DNA from: Quercus robur
Lineage: Eukaryota > Streptophyta > Magnoliopsida > Fagales > Fagaceae
Length of the DNA: 64,000 nt
NCBI RefSeq assembly: GCF_932294415.1
Contig: NC_065535.1
Location: 24,330,782-24,394,781 of the forward strand
Direction: 5' to 3'
Shown here: piece by piece, positions 1 through 10,533 of the stretch
How the letters are laid out: every line of letters starts with the position of its first letter
Position numbering within the stretch: position 1 is the stretch's first letter
The notes under the pieces: model-generated
Database searches by the model: none
Seen by the model: only the letters and a program-made list of their open reading frames with translations
What the model was told of the DNA's origin: nothing
Position numbers and translations under genes: made by a program

Positions 1-59
1 AACTAGCCCCCAACCCCTCCCAGGGATTCTGTAATTGGTATGAAGGGGCCTCTTCGACG

Positions 60-660
60 CCTCCCTTCTTCTCAGTCTGTTCATTCTTCTTATTAACTGC
101 GGCCACCAGGCATTGCCTGGCAACTTGCTGGCTCCCCCTTACCATGGCTAAGCCCTGCTTGGTGGGAAATTTAACTTTTAGATGCAGGGTGGAGGGAACA
201 GCCCCCATTGCGTGGATCCACGGCCGTCCCAAAATAGCCGTGTATGGTGAAAACAAATTGACCGCTATGAATGTTACCATCACCTCCTTTCCTTCCATAT
301 TCACGAAAAGGGAAATTTGTCTCTCAAGAGCGACCATCCTGCTGTCAAACCTGACCAACGGCATATCATACTTTGATAGGTCCCGGTTTTTTAACTCGAG
401 CCCTTTGAATAGGTCCGGATACATCACATCGGCCCCACTCCCTTGGTCTACCATCACTCTTTTAACCAAGAAACCACTTATCTGGGTTGTAACTACCAAC
501 GCATCGTCGTGTGGCTGGACTATTCCCTCTAAGTCCTCATCGCCAAAGGCAATGGGCTCCCGTTCAATCTTCATCTTTTTCTTAGGCGATTGCTCTCCTG
601 TGCAATTGCCCGTGGATACTATGGTCAGTACTCCTCTACTGGTTGTGATCAGACCCCTTG
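60..660 (-). pseudogene. Ty3/gypsy aspartic protease region, degraded
   Basis: The minus strand translates to a retropepsin-like stretch: a hydrophobic lead (ISGFLVKRVMVDQGSGAD, plus-strand about 440-490) where the active-site triad D-T/S-G appears altered to D-Q-G, followed by the typical flap and a downstream ILGRPWIHAMGAVPSTLHL block (about 185-240) found after the protease in plant Ty3/gypsy polyproteins. The polyprotein would continue left towards reverse transcriptase outside the window. A D-Q-G in place of D-T/S-G is seen in some plant lineages, so it need not mean inactivation. Identification rests on these motifs and on the gag lying upstream at 1137-2010 in the same orientation. Confidence 0.7.
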
Positions 661-1136
661 GGGTGGCGTGGATAACTTCAATCACTCCCAATGGTGGTAG
701 GAGAGGATTTCCCCTCTATTGAGCGCCCTGGCTGGTACCCCGATTTCCGGAATCCACCACAAACTCCTTCAGATATCCTACCTACACTAGCTGCCCTAGA
801 TGGTCTTTCAACACCTGACATTGCTCGATGGTATGGCCCTTATCCTTATGATACGTATAATACAAGTTTTGGTTTTGCCAAGATGGGTCACCTCCCATCT
901 TGTTTGGCCACCTAAAATATGGCTAATTCTTAATCCAGTCTACGATCCTATGTACCGGCTCTTTGAACGTCACATTCACCTCCCCCATCTATACTTTTGA
1001 CTCTTATATTCTTAGATCTTTCCGGGGTAGGGGCTGAAATCAGGGCTGCCGAGGGCGATTCATTAGTGGGGCCTTACCCTTACTTTGCAGCCAATCATTT
1101 TCGAGACGCTTGTACTCCTCAATGCGCCTCATTAGC

Positions 1137-2010
1137 TACCTCATACCCTCGGGAGGCTTCTTCGTCAGTGACTCCCGTAGTTTGGAGTCTTCGGGGAGTC
1201 CCATCCTAAAGGTGCTTGCCGCGATCTTTTCGTTGCCTCCACCTATCTCATTATAAAGCTCCCAAAACCGACTGGCATAACTGCGAAGGGTTTCCCCAAC
1301 CCTTATTTTCATAGAAAGCAACACATCCATTGGTTGTGGTACCCGCCTGCAAGTTACAAACCGTGCACCGAACTCCTGGATTAACTCGGCAAAACTATGA
1401 ATGGAACCCTTCCGCAACTCATTAAACCATCTTAATGTTGTGGGTCCAAGGCTCGAGGGAAATACCTTGCACATCAGCGCGTTGTTGTGAGTGTGTAGAG
1501 ATATCATTTGGATATAATGGTTGACGTGCTCCATGGGGTCCGTCTTCCCATCGTAGGAATTTAAAGGTGGTCAGGTGAACCTATCTGGCATTGGGGCCCG
1601 TTCAATGTCATTTGAGAAGGGCAACCGTACAGCTTTTCATAAGGTGCGACTCATAGCATCCATGGCCGCATTTCGGGGCCGTTGCTCTTCCGGTGAATCC
1701 GAACTCCCTCTTTCATACTCCTGTGATCGTGAACGTTCCTGATGTCGGTGGGATTCTCGTGAATGTGAACGGTCCCGGTGCCTATGAGACTCTCGTGAAC
1801 GTGAACAGTCCTGGTTTTGATGGGAACTGGACTGTTTGGACCCCCAACCATTGCGATCTCCTCCGCTCATAGATCTCCCCGATGGGTTATCTCGGTCCCC
1901 TCTTCTGTGTCTATCCTTTGCCTCCAGTTCCAAATCTCTTACCAGTCTACGCAACTGTTCAAGCTCCTCATCTCTTTCATCCAATCGCTTGTGCCCCGAA
2001 GCATCCAATG
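1137..2010 (-). pseudogene. Ty3/gypsy gag polyprotein with RS/RH-rich N-terminal region
   Basis: Minus-strand frames give a gag: an N-terminal charged segment with a coiled-coil-like run (DERDEELEQLRRLVRDLE) and then repeated Arg-Ser/His-Arg tracts (about 1690-1830), followed by the retrotransposon gag core (1534-1136) with GPTTLRWFNELRKGSIHSF, FVTCRRVPQPMDVLLSM and GETLRSYASRFWELYNEI, the usual plant gag signature. A stop codon near 1630 separates the two parts, so it is a broken gene. Its role in a live element would be the capsid/nucleocapsid of the virus-like particle. The RS/RH-rich tract resembles the charged domains of splicing factors, but a role beyond nucleic-acid contact is not shown. 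Confidence 0.8.
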
Positions 2011-2239
2011 TTGCCTGGTTTGTCTAGTATGACCCCTTTCCAAGGACGGACTATTCTTCTCTGTGTTCATACTCCCTATCTTCGTGCCTTTTTTGCCTTC
2101 GCTCTCGCCACGTGGATCCTCTAGACGATCCCACTGAACCATTTTCAGCAGAACCTTCTAACCGTTTTCCAGACATCTTCCGAGGGTGGGTCTTGGCCAA
2201 ACCACGACTTTGTAGGAGATTCTCACATATGGCGCCAAT

Positions 2240-2939
2240 TGTGCGCACCTTAAGCGAGCTTAATAGACCAGTCTCGCTCTTGGGCTCACAATATACTTAT
2301 AATGTGGGTTTTGGATTTCTTACTCTGGGTGATTCTAACTTAGAGACCCAGCAATGTTTCTACAATCTCTGGACTACTTTCCTCTCACTCTTTGTAGCTC
2401 TTAATCTAGACTCGAGTCTCTCCTTTCAGACCTTTAACCACCATTTCCTCTCCTTGGCCTCGTATATTTATAGTCCAAAATTAATGGGAAAATCATGATT
2501 ACTCTCAAGGCTAGTGGGAATGGAGGTCCAATATTGTTATCGCTAAGTGGATGTTTAGTTGGGAGTATGATGTGAGTGTGATGTGAGTGGCATTGGAACT
2601 GGTTCCTACTTCAAAGAGGAGATGATGTTCAGCGGCGGAATTTGCCAAGGAGTCGCTGAGCATCCAGGATAGGGCCTTCCCAACCACTCATGAGCCTAGG
2701 AGATGGACGTGCCGGGCAACTTTCCGGCCGCGAACTGACAAGTACCTATTTCAAAGACCGGCCCAACAGGTTTTGGGCCAGACATAATACTGCATGATTT
2801 GCTCCCATGGCCCTAGTGGGTCTTAAGCCTAGTTTCTCTAACATAAGTGTCAGGGACCGTGGGACATATCATTCAGCTTGGGTCTAAGGCTCCAAATGGC
2901 TCTGGGGGCTTGGTGCCGTACAGTCACCAATCACATACA
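2240..2939 (-). repeat. 5' LTR of the minus-strand Ty3/gypsy element
   Basis: The LTR begins (plus strand) at the TG of TGTGCGCACC beside the primer-binding-like site and runs about 700 bp. The outer end is near CACATACA (2933-2939) and is approximate because the other LTR is outside the window. It shares a long diverged stretch with 44150-44757, including the blocks around TTTATAGYCCAAAATTA and GGAGGTCCAATRT. Confidence 0.65.
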
Positions 2940-3049
2940 CTAACTAGTTTGTAAGTTATATAGTAAAACTTATAGTACATTTAGGATATTCTATATTTGA
3001 ATCCTCAATTAGAATCTTGCCACATCATATTTACTTTTATATTTTCTTA

Positions 3050-3184
3050 AATTAAAGAAAATACTATAAATACAAACTATTTTACAAAATATTTTACAAA
3101 TTACTGATATAGTGAATAATTATTGGTATGTAAAAAAGTAATGTTAGTGGTGGGTTTAAATGAGACCCAATAAAAATTTGCCAC
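3050..3184. mobile_element. MITE, left half (interrupted by the LTR element at 3185)
   Basis: This stretch matches the first two thirds of a second MITE copy at 5647-5832 (shared blocks: ACAAAYTACTGATRTRRYGA and GTRATGTTAGTGGTRGGT). The remaining third resumes at 5439-5505 after the LTR element. The bases 2940-3049 just left of it are AT-rich and show nothing identifiable. Confidence 0.65.
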
Positions 3185-3498
3185 TATTAAGAACTCTATA
3201 GGCATATAGATAATCATTGTTGTAATGTTGCATTTAGTTAATTAGTTAGTTGTAGGATTGCAACAAGTTGAACCAAGTTAGTTACAAGTTGTTAGTTGGT
3301 TATCTGGCTAAGCAACTTGTATAAATACTTGTAATCTATAGCATTTTGGATATTGAAAAATAAACCAATTGCTTAGTGCATTAGTGCATATTTCTCTCTT
3401 AATCTCTTTCTTTCTCTATGAAGGGTGACTACTTCGAATTTAGTCAATTTCCCTATTTTTTTCATCCATCCCCATTAGGAAGCACTAGGTTCTTAACA
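3185..3498 (+). repeat. Left LTR of the non-autonomous element
   Basis: It is a direct repeat with 5101-5438. Shared landmarks are an ATTAGTTAGTTGTAGGATTG block, CAACTTGTATAAATACTTGT (a TATA-like site) and CCCCATTAGGAA near the end. The left copy lacks part of the right copy's TTAG reiteration. Confidence 0.85.
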
Positions 3499-4091
3499 AG
3501 TGGTATCAGAGTCTTTGATCTTGAGATGGGTGAATATTGTGATCTACGTGAAATCTTGAAAGAATTATGGCATATGGTTGATGAAATTTTAGAGAAAGTC
3601 AAGGCCTTGGCTAAATCTTAAAAAGCCATGAAAGAAGAGCTCTCAAGATTGCAAGAGAATCTTAAGAACATGTCCGAAAAAGATTTACAACCTCTTGATT
3701 CAATAGAACTCAAAGAGAAAATTAAGTTCCAAGAACCAACATCTACAGTTACCAACTGAGATGCTAATTTGTATGTCAAAGTGGATGATGATGTCCATGT
3801 ACACGCTGCCCTTGAATGCCATGTGCAGTCTCGCCTACTTTTTCAAGTTCCAGTGCGGCTTAGTGTATCTAAGAATGAAACTGCTTTTGCATGTCCAATT
3901 CAGTCCATAAAGCCAACAAAGGTGATGATGATCTTTCGAGACCTAAAGAGGCCATAAGAACCAAAAAATGTTGGTCTTGAACAAGGACCAATGAATGCAA
4001 ACATATGCTGCAGGGGAAGTCATAGATGACGTTTTTTATTTTTTGTCATCCAGCTCTATCAAAAATTTGGGGGGGTGGTCCATTTTGCTGT

Positions 4092-4160
4092 GATGGCTTT
4101 CCACGAGAAAGAGGACGAGTTCTTGGTGGCAACAGTACCATAAATGCTAGGTTCTATAGC
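4092..4160 (+). pseudogene. GMC-oxidoreductase-like fragment (mandelonitrile lyase/HOTHEAD type)
   Basis: Twenty-three codons read DGFPRERGRVLGGNSTINAR plus FYS. The R-G-R-V-L-G-G-x-S-x-I-N-A-x-F-Y pattern is the FAD-contacting N-terminal signature of plant GMC oxidoreductases such as (R)-mandelonitrile lyase and HOTHEAD. The fragment sits inside the non-autonomous LTR element at 3185-5438 with a stop straight after, so it is a captured or decayed scrap and not a gene. The following open stretch (4144-4404, another frame) is not recognised. Because the match is short, chance or another FAD enzyme remains possible. Confidence 0.5.
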
Positions 4161-5100
4161 TAAGCCGATCACAATTTTTTTTAAGGAATCAAGTATGAAT
4201 TGGGATCAACGTTCTGAATTTGATCGTAATAAGATAATTACTTATGAAGAAGTTGCTCTCATCAAAGAGGAGGAATTAAAGAAAGTTTCTTGGGGTCCTA
4301 ACTATCAAGGTAAGGTCCCTAAATGTACTAGTGTGGTTTTAAGAAATGACTCAGTCATTAGGGACGTGTATGGCCTTAGCAACAAGAAAAGTGTAGTTTC
4401 TTAATCGGAACAGATTCTGTTTTTAGGAAAGGATTAGATTTATACGATTATCAACTTCTAAATTCTGCTAAATGTGTTAAGAAGTAGTTAAAGATTGAAC
4501 TGGGAGTGCCATTTCCAACATTTAATGGTAATGTTTTGGAAGAAAATCTAGTGGGACGGCTGACGAGAAGTGTGATACAGCTCATTTCTTCCAACTGGTC
4601 TTACGAGAATTGGACAGAAGGAGCTGATCAAGTTTTCATAAAACAAGGTTTTTTCCCAAGGAAAATGCTTGTGAAAATTGTACAACTAAAATATGTGATT
4701 ACAAGTGTCACAATCTTGAGCTTATGGTGCATGGTTGTCCGAAAAATATTTGGCCACTTGCATATTTTTGTTTGGATGGAAACATTAATTAGGCGTACTG
4801 TTGTTATCATGAAACATATTATCATAGAGCAGCCCATTCAATTGGTGGCTATCCAATTTGTGTCAATCAAACACTTAGGTCTTGAAAGAACTCCTAGAAA
4901 ATCCAACCATAAATATTCATGTGGGGGTTTGGACAATAATGAAAACTACTTGCTCAAGTTATGGGTTGTGATTAATTGCTGTGGAGTTCTTGGTGTGTTC
5001 GATGGTCAAGATGCCTTAGAGTATTGGTGTTGTGGCCGATCACCCCTCATGAATATTACAAGAAAACCTTGAGGACAAGGTTTTATAAAGGGGAGGGAAA

Positions 5101-5438
5101 TATTAGGAACCCTTTAAGCATATAAATAATCATTGTTATAATGTTGCATTTAGTTAGTTAGTTAGTTAGTTAGTTGTAGGATTGCAACAAGTTGAGCCAA
5201 GTTAGTTACAAGTTGTTAGTTGGTTATTTGGTAAGCAACTTGTATAAATACTTGTAATCCATAATATTTTGGATACCGAAGAATAAACTAATTGCTTAGT
5301 GCATCAGTGCATATTTCTCTCTTAATCACCTTCTTTCTTTATGGATGGTGACTATAATTAAATCAATTTCTCTACAATTCCCATCAATTCCCCTACAATT
5401 CCTACCCGTCCCCATTAGGAAACACCAAGTTCATAACA
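5101..5438 (+). repeat. Right LTR of the non-autonomous element
   Basis: It is the direct-repeat partner of 3185-3498. It follows the purine tract at 5087-5100 and ends TTCATAACA next to the CCAC duplication. It contains an expanded TTAG run near 5152-5175. Confidence 0.85.
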
Positions 5439-5646
5439 CCACATCAACAATTTGTAAAAATATTATAAAATAATTTTTGTCTATAGCATTACTCTTTCTT
5501 TAATTAATAAAATAGATAATTCCATATACAATTATAGTAATAATAAATACCTATTAATAATTACCATAACTAACTATATCATAAAATAAATACCTAATAA
5601 TTATTATGATAAATATCTATTAATAATAATTATCATAATTAATAAA

Positions 5647-5832
5647 GGAAAATGCTAGAGATACAAACTCAATGTATTACAAAAAATTTTACAAACTACT
5701 GATGTGACGAGTGATTATTAGTCAATGAAAAAGTGATGTTAGTGGTAGGTCCAGATAAGAACCAGTATAAAGTTGGTCATATCAACAGTTTGTAAAAATA
5801 TTGTAAAATAATTTATATTTGTAGCATTACTC
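5647..5832. mobile_element. MITE with terminal inverted repeats, intact copy
   Basis: The ends AATGCTAGAGATACAAA and TATATTTGTAGCATTACT are imperfect inverted repeats. The copy is uninterrupted and gives the pre-insertion arrangement of the copy split by the LTR element (3050-3184 plus 5439-5505). No coding potential. Confidence 0.6.
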
Positions 5833-6239
5833 ATTAATAAATATCTATAAAAGCACAATCATAATAAATACCTATTAATAACTACCATTATTATCAAATT
5901 TCATATTTTATATTTCATATACAAACACAATTGAAATAAATTTCTATTAATAATTTTCTTAAAACCAAAGATATCTAACTTTTGGTTAACCCTATAGCAT
6001 TTTGCCACATAAGTTTTTGAAGCCTCACAACTTTACACATCAATATTCTAATTAATTGAGTTTAAATTTTATTCTACATTTAAACTCGCAATTAGAATCT
6101 TGTTACATTATATTTTCTTTAATTAATAAGATAGATAGTTCAGTATACAAATAAAATCATAATAAATACCTACAATTGGTTGACCTTATAATATTTTTCC
6201 ACCTAAGTTTTTGAGTCCTCAAAATTAACCAATATTCTA
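5833..6239. other. AT-rich intergenic sequence, no gene seen
   Basis: It contains short reiterated AT-rich motifs (AATAAATACCTATTAATAAT and variants, also at 5520-5640 and 6600-6720) that look like remnants of a dispersed repeat. No coding frame or RNA gene was recognised. Confidence 0.5.
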
Positions 6240-6507
6240 CTCCCTCTATCCCAAATTGTTGGCCCTCTATTCAATTTTGGGATGTCCCAAAATGAAGTCA
6301 TCTTTCTAAAATTAATAAATAAATTTTTATCTTACCTTTACTTTATTTTTTTAAAAAGTCAATACCATTCTTTCTCTATTGCTTAAATTAATAAGGAAAG
6401 TTTTGAAAATTTGTACATTTTTACCTAATAGACAATTCATTAATTGATTATCTCTTAAAAAGTTAAATTTTCTAAACATAACCAACAATTTCAATTTGGG
6501 ATAGAAG
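6240..6507. mobile_element. Stowaway-like MITE
   Basis: The left end CTCCCTCTATCCCAAATTG and right end CAATTTGGGATAGAAG are inverted repeats, flanked on each side by TA (6238-6239, 6508-6509), as expected for Tc1/mariner-derived Stowaway elements. A related, more eroded copy is at about 41850-42145, which helps define the start of the duplicated block. Confidence 0.75.
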
Positions 6508-6917
6508 TAGTTAATTGATTTTAAATTCTATTATATATTTAAATCCGTAATTAGAATCTTGCCCCATTGTTTTTTTTTTTTTTTTCTTTAATTAATAGAA
6601 TAGATAGCTTCATATATAAGCACAATCGCAATAAATATCTATTAATGATTACCATAAATTTATCATAATAAATATCTATAAAAGTAAAATCATAATAAAT
6701 ATCTATTAATTACTATCATTATTATCCAAATTCATATTTTATATTACAAAGAAATCTTCTGCTTAAAACTTGGGTTAAGCCTTCATCTTTATTTTGCCAA
6801 TCCGTGCCTCTTGCTCCTCGTCCCAGATCAGTTTCACGATATAATGTATGTTTTCTATTTGACTTACTTAAAGAGAGAACATGCTGAGTTGCTTGTATCT
6901 ATTCTTTTCTTGTCAGT

Positions 6918-7144
6918 AATTTTCAAATAGAGAGGACAAGAGGGTTTTTTATTGTACATTCCATCACTCATAGTCGTGGATCCATGAATATCAGTTATAT
7001 CTTCCTCTCACAGTTTATTAACTTAATAGGAGTAACTGTGAAACTTCTTTGTTAAAAACATTTTATCTATGTCATCACTGTTTTCAATAACTTTTTATTG
7101 GAAGGAATGTACAATAAACCCTCTTGTCCTATCCGTTTCAAATT
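6918..7144. mobile_element. Fold-back MITE
   Basis: The arms AGGACAAGAGGGTTTTTTAT (6932 onward) and its near inverse complement ending in TAAACCCTCTTGTCCT (about 7115-7130) extend outward to AATTTTCAAA / TTTCAAATT. The equivalent element is present in the second block at about 45196-45442, so it was inserted before the duplication. Confidence 0.65.
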
Positions 7145-7733
7145 ATCTATTTCCTCCATTTCACTGATTGGATTGTTATTTAATAATTCTTTAATTCAGT
7201 TCTATATGTTTTAGAAATATCAATTTTGCATATATATATATATATATTAATTTGATCATTGATGTACTCTGTTCTTTCTAATTTTGAGTTCTGAAATTGA
7301 GATCTATCGGTGCCTTTCTAACAAAAGAATTAGAATCTTGAGTGTCATTCAAAAATTCAATTCAATTCACTTTTTAATTCTTTTTCTTTTTGCACTTAGA
7401 AAGTAATTATGCCTATAGATTATTGAAGTTGTACTTGTTTTTTACAATTCAGTTGTTATAATAATAAGTTTTGGAGGAAGAATTCAAACCATATTTCTTC
7501 TTATAAAGGAGATTGCGTAATGCCACCAAATTACAAAACTTTTAATAATAGAGTAGAGTTTCTAATTTCCATCTAAATGCAAAATTTGCATATCATTTCT
7601 ATGCAAATGGTTTTAGATGTATTGTGGTGGAGGTTGATATTATCATTATAGACTTTATTTCTCACGATTAAATTCCAAATTAAGTTTAATAAATGTTGGG
7701 GACTGAAAATATTGACAAACATCATTATCTTAG

Positions 7734-7888
7734 AGAACTCATAGCAGTGGAGCTAAAAAGTTATATAGCTATTTTAGCTCCACCAAAACACAAAAAAACC
7801 CATGCAACGGTGGAGCTAAATCTATTTTTTTTTAGCTTCATTGCTATAGTGCACATCTATCTATAGATGTGCATTGTAGCTTAGAGCT

Positions 7889-7931
<43 letters not shown>

Positions 7932-8595
7932 CCGGCCATTAAAATAATACAACTTTGCTTCTTCTTTTTTTCATTCTTTTATCACACCGTGCCTCTCTCT
8001 CTCTCTCTCATTCACTCTCATCTCATCTGAAACTCATCTCTCTCAAGCTCACTCACTCCAGTCTCTTAAGCTCACTTCGATCTCTCAAGCTCACTCTCTC
8101 AACTCTGGTCTCTCTGAAGCTTGACATCACCAACCCACCAGCCATCCCAAGCCATCGATCAGCCTCAGACCCATGCCATCTGCCTCAGACCCGCACTGCC
8201 AATCCACCTCAGACCCACACTGTCGATCACTCTCACCTCTCTGTCTCAACGTCTCTGACCCACGCCTCTGCCGACCTCAACGTTACCGGCCCAAGCCGAC
8301 CCAAGCCCCAAGCTACCAATCAACGCCTCCAACCCACGCCTCCACCCAGTCCTCCATCTCAACGCTCACCCAACACCGACAAGCCTGGGTTTCTCTGGGT
8401 TTCATCGTCGAAGCCGCCGCTGCCTTCCTCAACCCATTGCTTTGGTTTTCGCCGATCCAAGCTTTGGGTTTTTTTTTTTTTTTTTGCATTGCGTGAATTT
8501 GATTGGCATGGTGTGGGTGTTGCCTGGTGGGTCGGGTGGGTGTGGGCTTGGTTGATTTTTTTTTCTTTGTAATGGGCTGTGGTGGTGGTGGTGGT

Positions 8596-8626
<31 letters not shown>

Positions 8627-8853
8627 GATTGTTATTTATTGTAGATGATATATTATTTTATTGTAGTGGATATATTATTTTATTGTGATGTTTATATTAT
8701 TTTATTATATTGAAAGTTAAAATATATCCACTGCTGCAGCAAATATATAGGTAAAATATATAAAATAACTTTTGGTGTTAAATAACTAAATTTTTAATTC
8801 ACTATTGTGAGAACTATGCTAGCGTCTCACATAAAGTGGCACAAGCATAACTC
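7734..8853. mobile_element. TIR DNA transposon inserted only in block A (Mutator-like?)
   Basis: The block B counterpart (46080-46130) runs straight through this point, so these 1.12 kb are an insertion. Near-identical 9-mers TTATCTTAG (7725-7733) and TTGTCTTAG (8854-8862) flank it, which fits a 9-bp Mutator-type target duplication. The left end carries GAGAACTCATAGCAGTGGAG and a matching inverse lies at about 8785-8815, about 40 bp short of the right edge. Inside are an (AT)n run, a CT-rich leader-like tract, a proline/serine-rich open frame (7955-8572) that looks like low-complexity filler, and a (GT)n run at 8604-8628. No transposase is present. Confidence 0.6.
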
Positions 8854-8862
8854 TTGTCTTAG

Positions 8863-9720
8863 ATATTTACAACACAACGTTGTTGGATTGGTGGAAGATA
8901 AGGATTTCGAAGTTGGGAGCGGCAGTTTTAACTTTTAACGTCAGAACGCAGAACTTAGAAGCAGATGGCAGATAATTGGGGGCTGTGTTTTTTCTTTTTA
9001 AATAATTTATTAACTAATTTTTTATTTTAAAAATTGAGAACGTCGCTTTCATTATACTATATTTTTAATTTCAATGCCAGATTGCTCTAATGTATGATCT
9101 CGTGGCCTGCTTTGCCATTTGCTGTGCAGCCTGTGCGTCCTGAATATCTAGACGGGGCTACTTGGAACTGCACTTTAGGCCACATGATTTTATTTATTTA
9201 TTTTAAATATGATAGAATTTCAGGCTAAGGTAACGATTTTCTTATATTATAGATTAAAATATCAACCAATTTTTGATATAAATTGAGTTTAAATTCTAAA
9301 TCTTTATTTAACAATAAAAAAATTTTATTAATTGAACTAATTAAAATTCATAATACAAGTGTTACTTGGTAACCTTATTTCTAGCTAGGTTGAATATCGT
9401 TCTTCCATTGCAAATTAGGGAGGTTGTTACTTTGACCGAGCTGCAGTGTTTTAGTAGCTAGTGATGCCAAATATATGGCAGTAATTAACTAAACACTAAT
9501 TCTAGCTATCAGTGTCTTTGTTTTCATTGTGTTATTTCCAAAGGCAGGCATCATTGCTGGTAAGGATACGGTCCCATAACATTCATTATCACATCTAGAC
9601 TTATTGGTTCATAATACCTGATTAAGTTAACTTTGCATTATTCTTGAAATTATATATTCTCATTGGCATTCACAAAGGAAACGATTTTCCTAAAATTTCC
9701 CTCTCAGTCTCTTTGCAGGA
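8863..9720 (+). promoter_or_regulatory. Upstream region of EG45-like gene 1 (conserved in gene 2)
   Basis: This is the about 850 bp before the start codon. It is colinear with the region before gene 2 (46100-47051) and its first 200 bp are repeated at 15095-15420 and 52370-52690, which marks the tandem unit boundary. The last about 60 bp before the ATG (ending TCTCTTTGCAGGA) are nearly the same in all three paralogues. No clear TATA box was picked out here. Confidence 0.45.
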
Positions 9721-10351
9721 ATGGCGAAGCTTCAACTTTTCTTTCAAAGCCTAGTTGTAATTCTGGCAGCGCTTTTTTATCTCTCTCATGCTGATGTTGG
9801 CACAGCTGCCCAATATAAAACCCCATATTTACGTTAGTGACTCTGGACAAACCAAATGTAACTTCATAAATAACTTCCATAACTACTGCGATTCAAAACT
9901 TTGAACTGTTTTTTTTTTCTTTCTTTCTTTTTTTCTTATTACACAGCCACAGCCTGTTATGGAAATGATGCTTCACAGTTCCCCTCGAGCAACCTGTTCG
10001 CGTCGGCCGGCGAGGGGATATGGGACAATGGTGCCGCCTGTGGGAGACAGTATTTAGTGCGGTGCATAAGCGCGGCTCACCCTAGAACTTGCAAACCCGG
10101 CCAGACAATTCAAATAAAGATTGTTGATCGTGCACTTACTTCAGTTTCTAGGCCTTCCCGGAATGGTGCTACCATGGTTCTTTCTACAACTGCATTTGGG
10201 ATGATAGCCAACCCTTCGGCTTCATTCATTAACATAGAATTCCAGCAGTGAGTCTCTATTGTCATTCTTCATTTTCATTTTTCCCCATCAGCCCCTTAAT
10301 TTTTCTTTTGGTTTTTATGGTTTTGATTTTTATTTAATGTGCAGGGTTTGA
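9721..10351 (+). CDS. EG45-like domain secreted protein, paralogue 1 (3 exons)
   Basis: The coding exons are 9721-9832, 9947-10247 and 10345-10351 (112, 301 and 7 nt; 139 residues). Exon 3 supplies only the last Val codon and the stop. Residues 1-24 form a signal peptide (basic start, hydrophobic core, cut after LSHA). The mature protein has the EG45/plant natriuretic peptide layout: TACYGNDASQ, IWDNGAACGRQYLVRCISAA, then VDRALTSVSRPS and the C-terminal IEFQQV. This family is a one-domain relative of the expansin/barwin double-psi beta-barrel, secreted to the cell wall; members affect water and ion balance, but the function of this copy is inferred only. Four cysteines are seen; the later pair of canonical members (VDxCP...C) is absent. 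The exon 1 donor is GTTAGT, weaker than the GTAAGT of the paralogues. Confidence 0.85.
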
Positions 10352-10533
10352 AGTCATTATGGTATTTGATTGATGAGGTGAGGGAGCCCATCATTGTTTT
10401 ACATAAGGGCAGCGCAGAGCCAAGGGTTGCCCCATTTAATCTGCTAGAAGTTAAACTTGTTTATATTTTTTTTTATCAAACTTTCATTAATAAATGTGAG
10501 TTTTATATATTAAACAAGATTTTACTAAATAGA

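Larger units (their letters stand above)
1..2939 (-). mobile_element. Partial Ty3/gypsy retrotransposon, minus strand (5' LTR, gag, protease)
   Basis: Read on the minus strand this is the 5' part of a Ty3/gypsy element: a 5' LTR (about 2240-2939), a primer-binding-like stretch starting TTGGCGCC just inside it (plus-strand 2231-2239), then gag (about 2010 to 1137) and a protease region (about 660 to 60). Reverse transcriptase and integrase would lie to the left of base 1. The frames are interrupted, so the copy is dead. The gag text and LTR layout are like the Tat/RIRE2-type chromoviral-unrelated lineages, but without the pol core the lineage is an inference. A related LTR occurs near 44150-44757. 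Confidence 0.8.
3185..5438 (+). mobile_element. Non-autonomous LTR retrotransposon (LARD/TRIM-like) with tRNA-iMet primer site
   Basis: Two LTRs (3185-3498, 5101-5438) flank about 1.6 kb. Just inside the left LTR is TGGTATCAGAG (3501-3511), complementary to the 3' end of initiator tRNA-Met, the usual Copia/TRIM primer site. Just before the right LTR is a purine tract, AAAGGGGAGGGAAA (5087-5100). The 4-bp CCAC occurs at 3181-3184 and 5439-5442, a plausible target duplication. Both LTRs start TATTA, opposite TAACA at the end, so the usual TG start is lost in both. The interior has no reverse transcriptase or integrase, only short broken frames, one of them resembling a host oxidoreductase. The element depended on enzymes from elsewhere. 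Confidence 0.85.

Noticed and set aside
7955-8572. A 205-codon open frame, Ser/Pro/Leu-rich
   Set aside because: It lies wholly inside the private TIR transposon of block A and is made of CT-rich and CCA-rich low-complexity text without a domain. Treated as part of the element.
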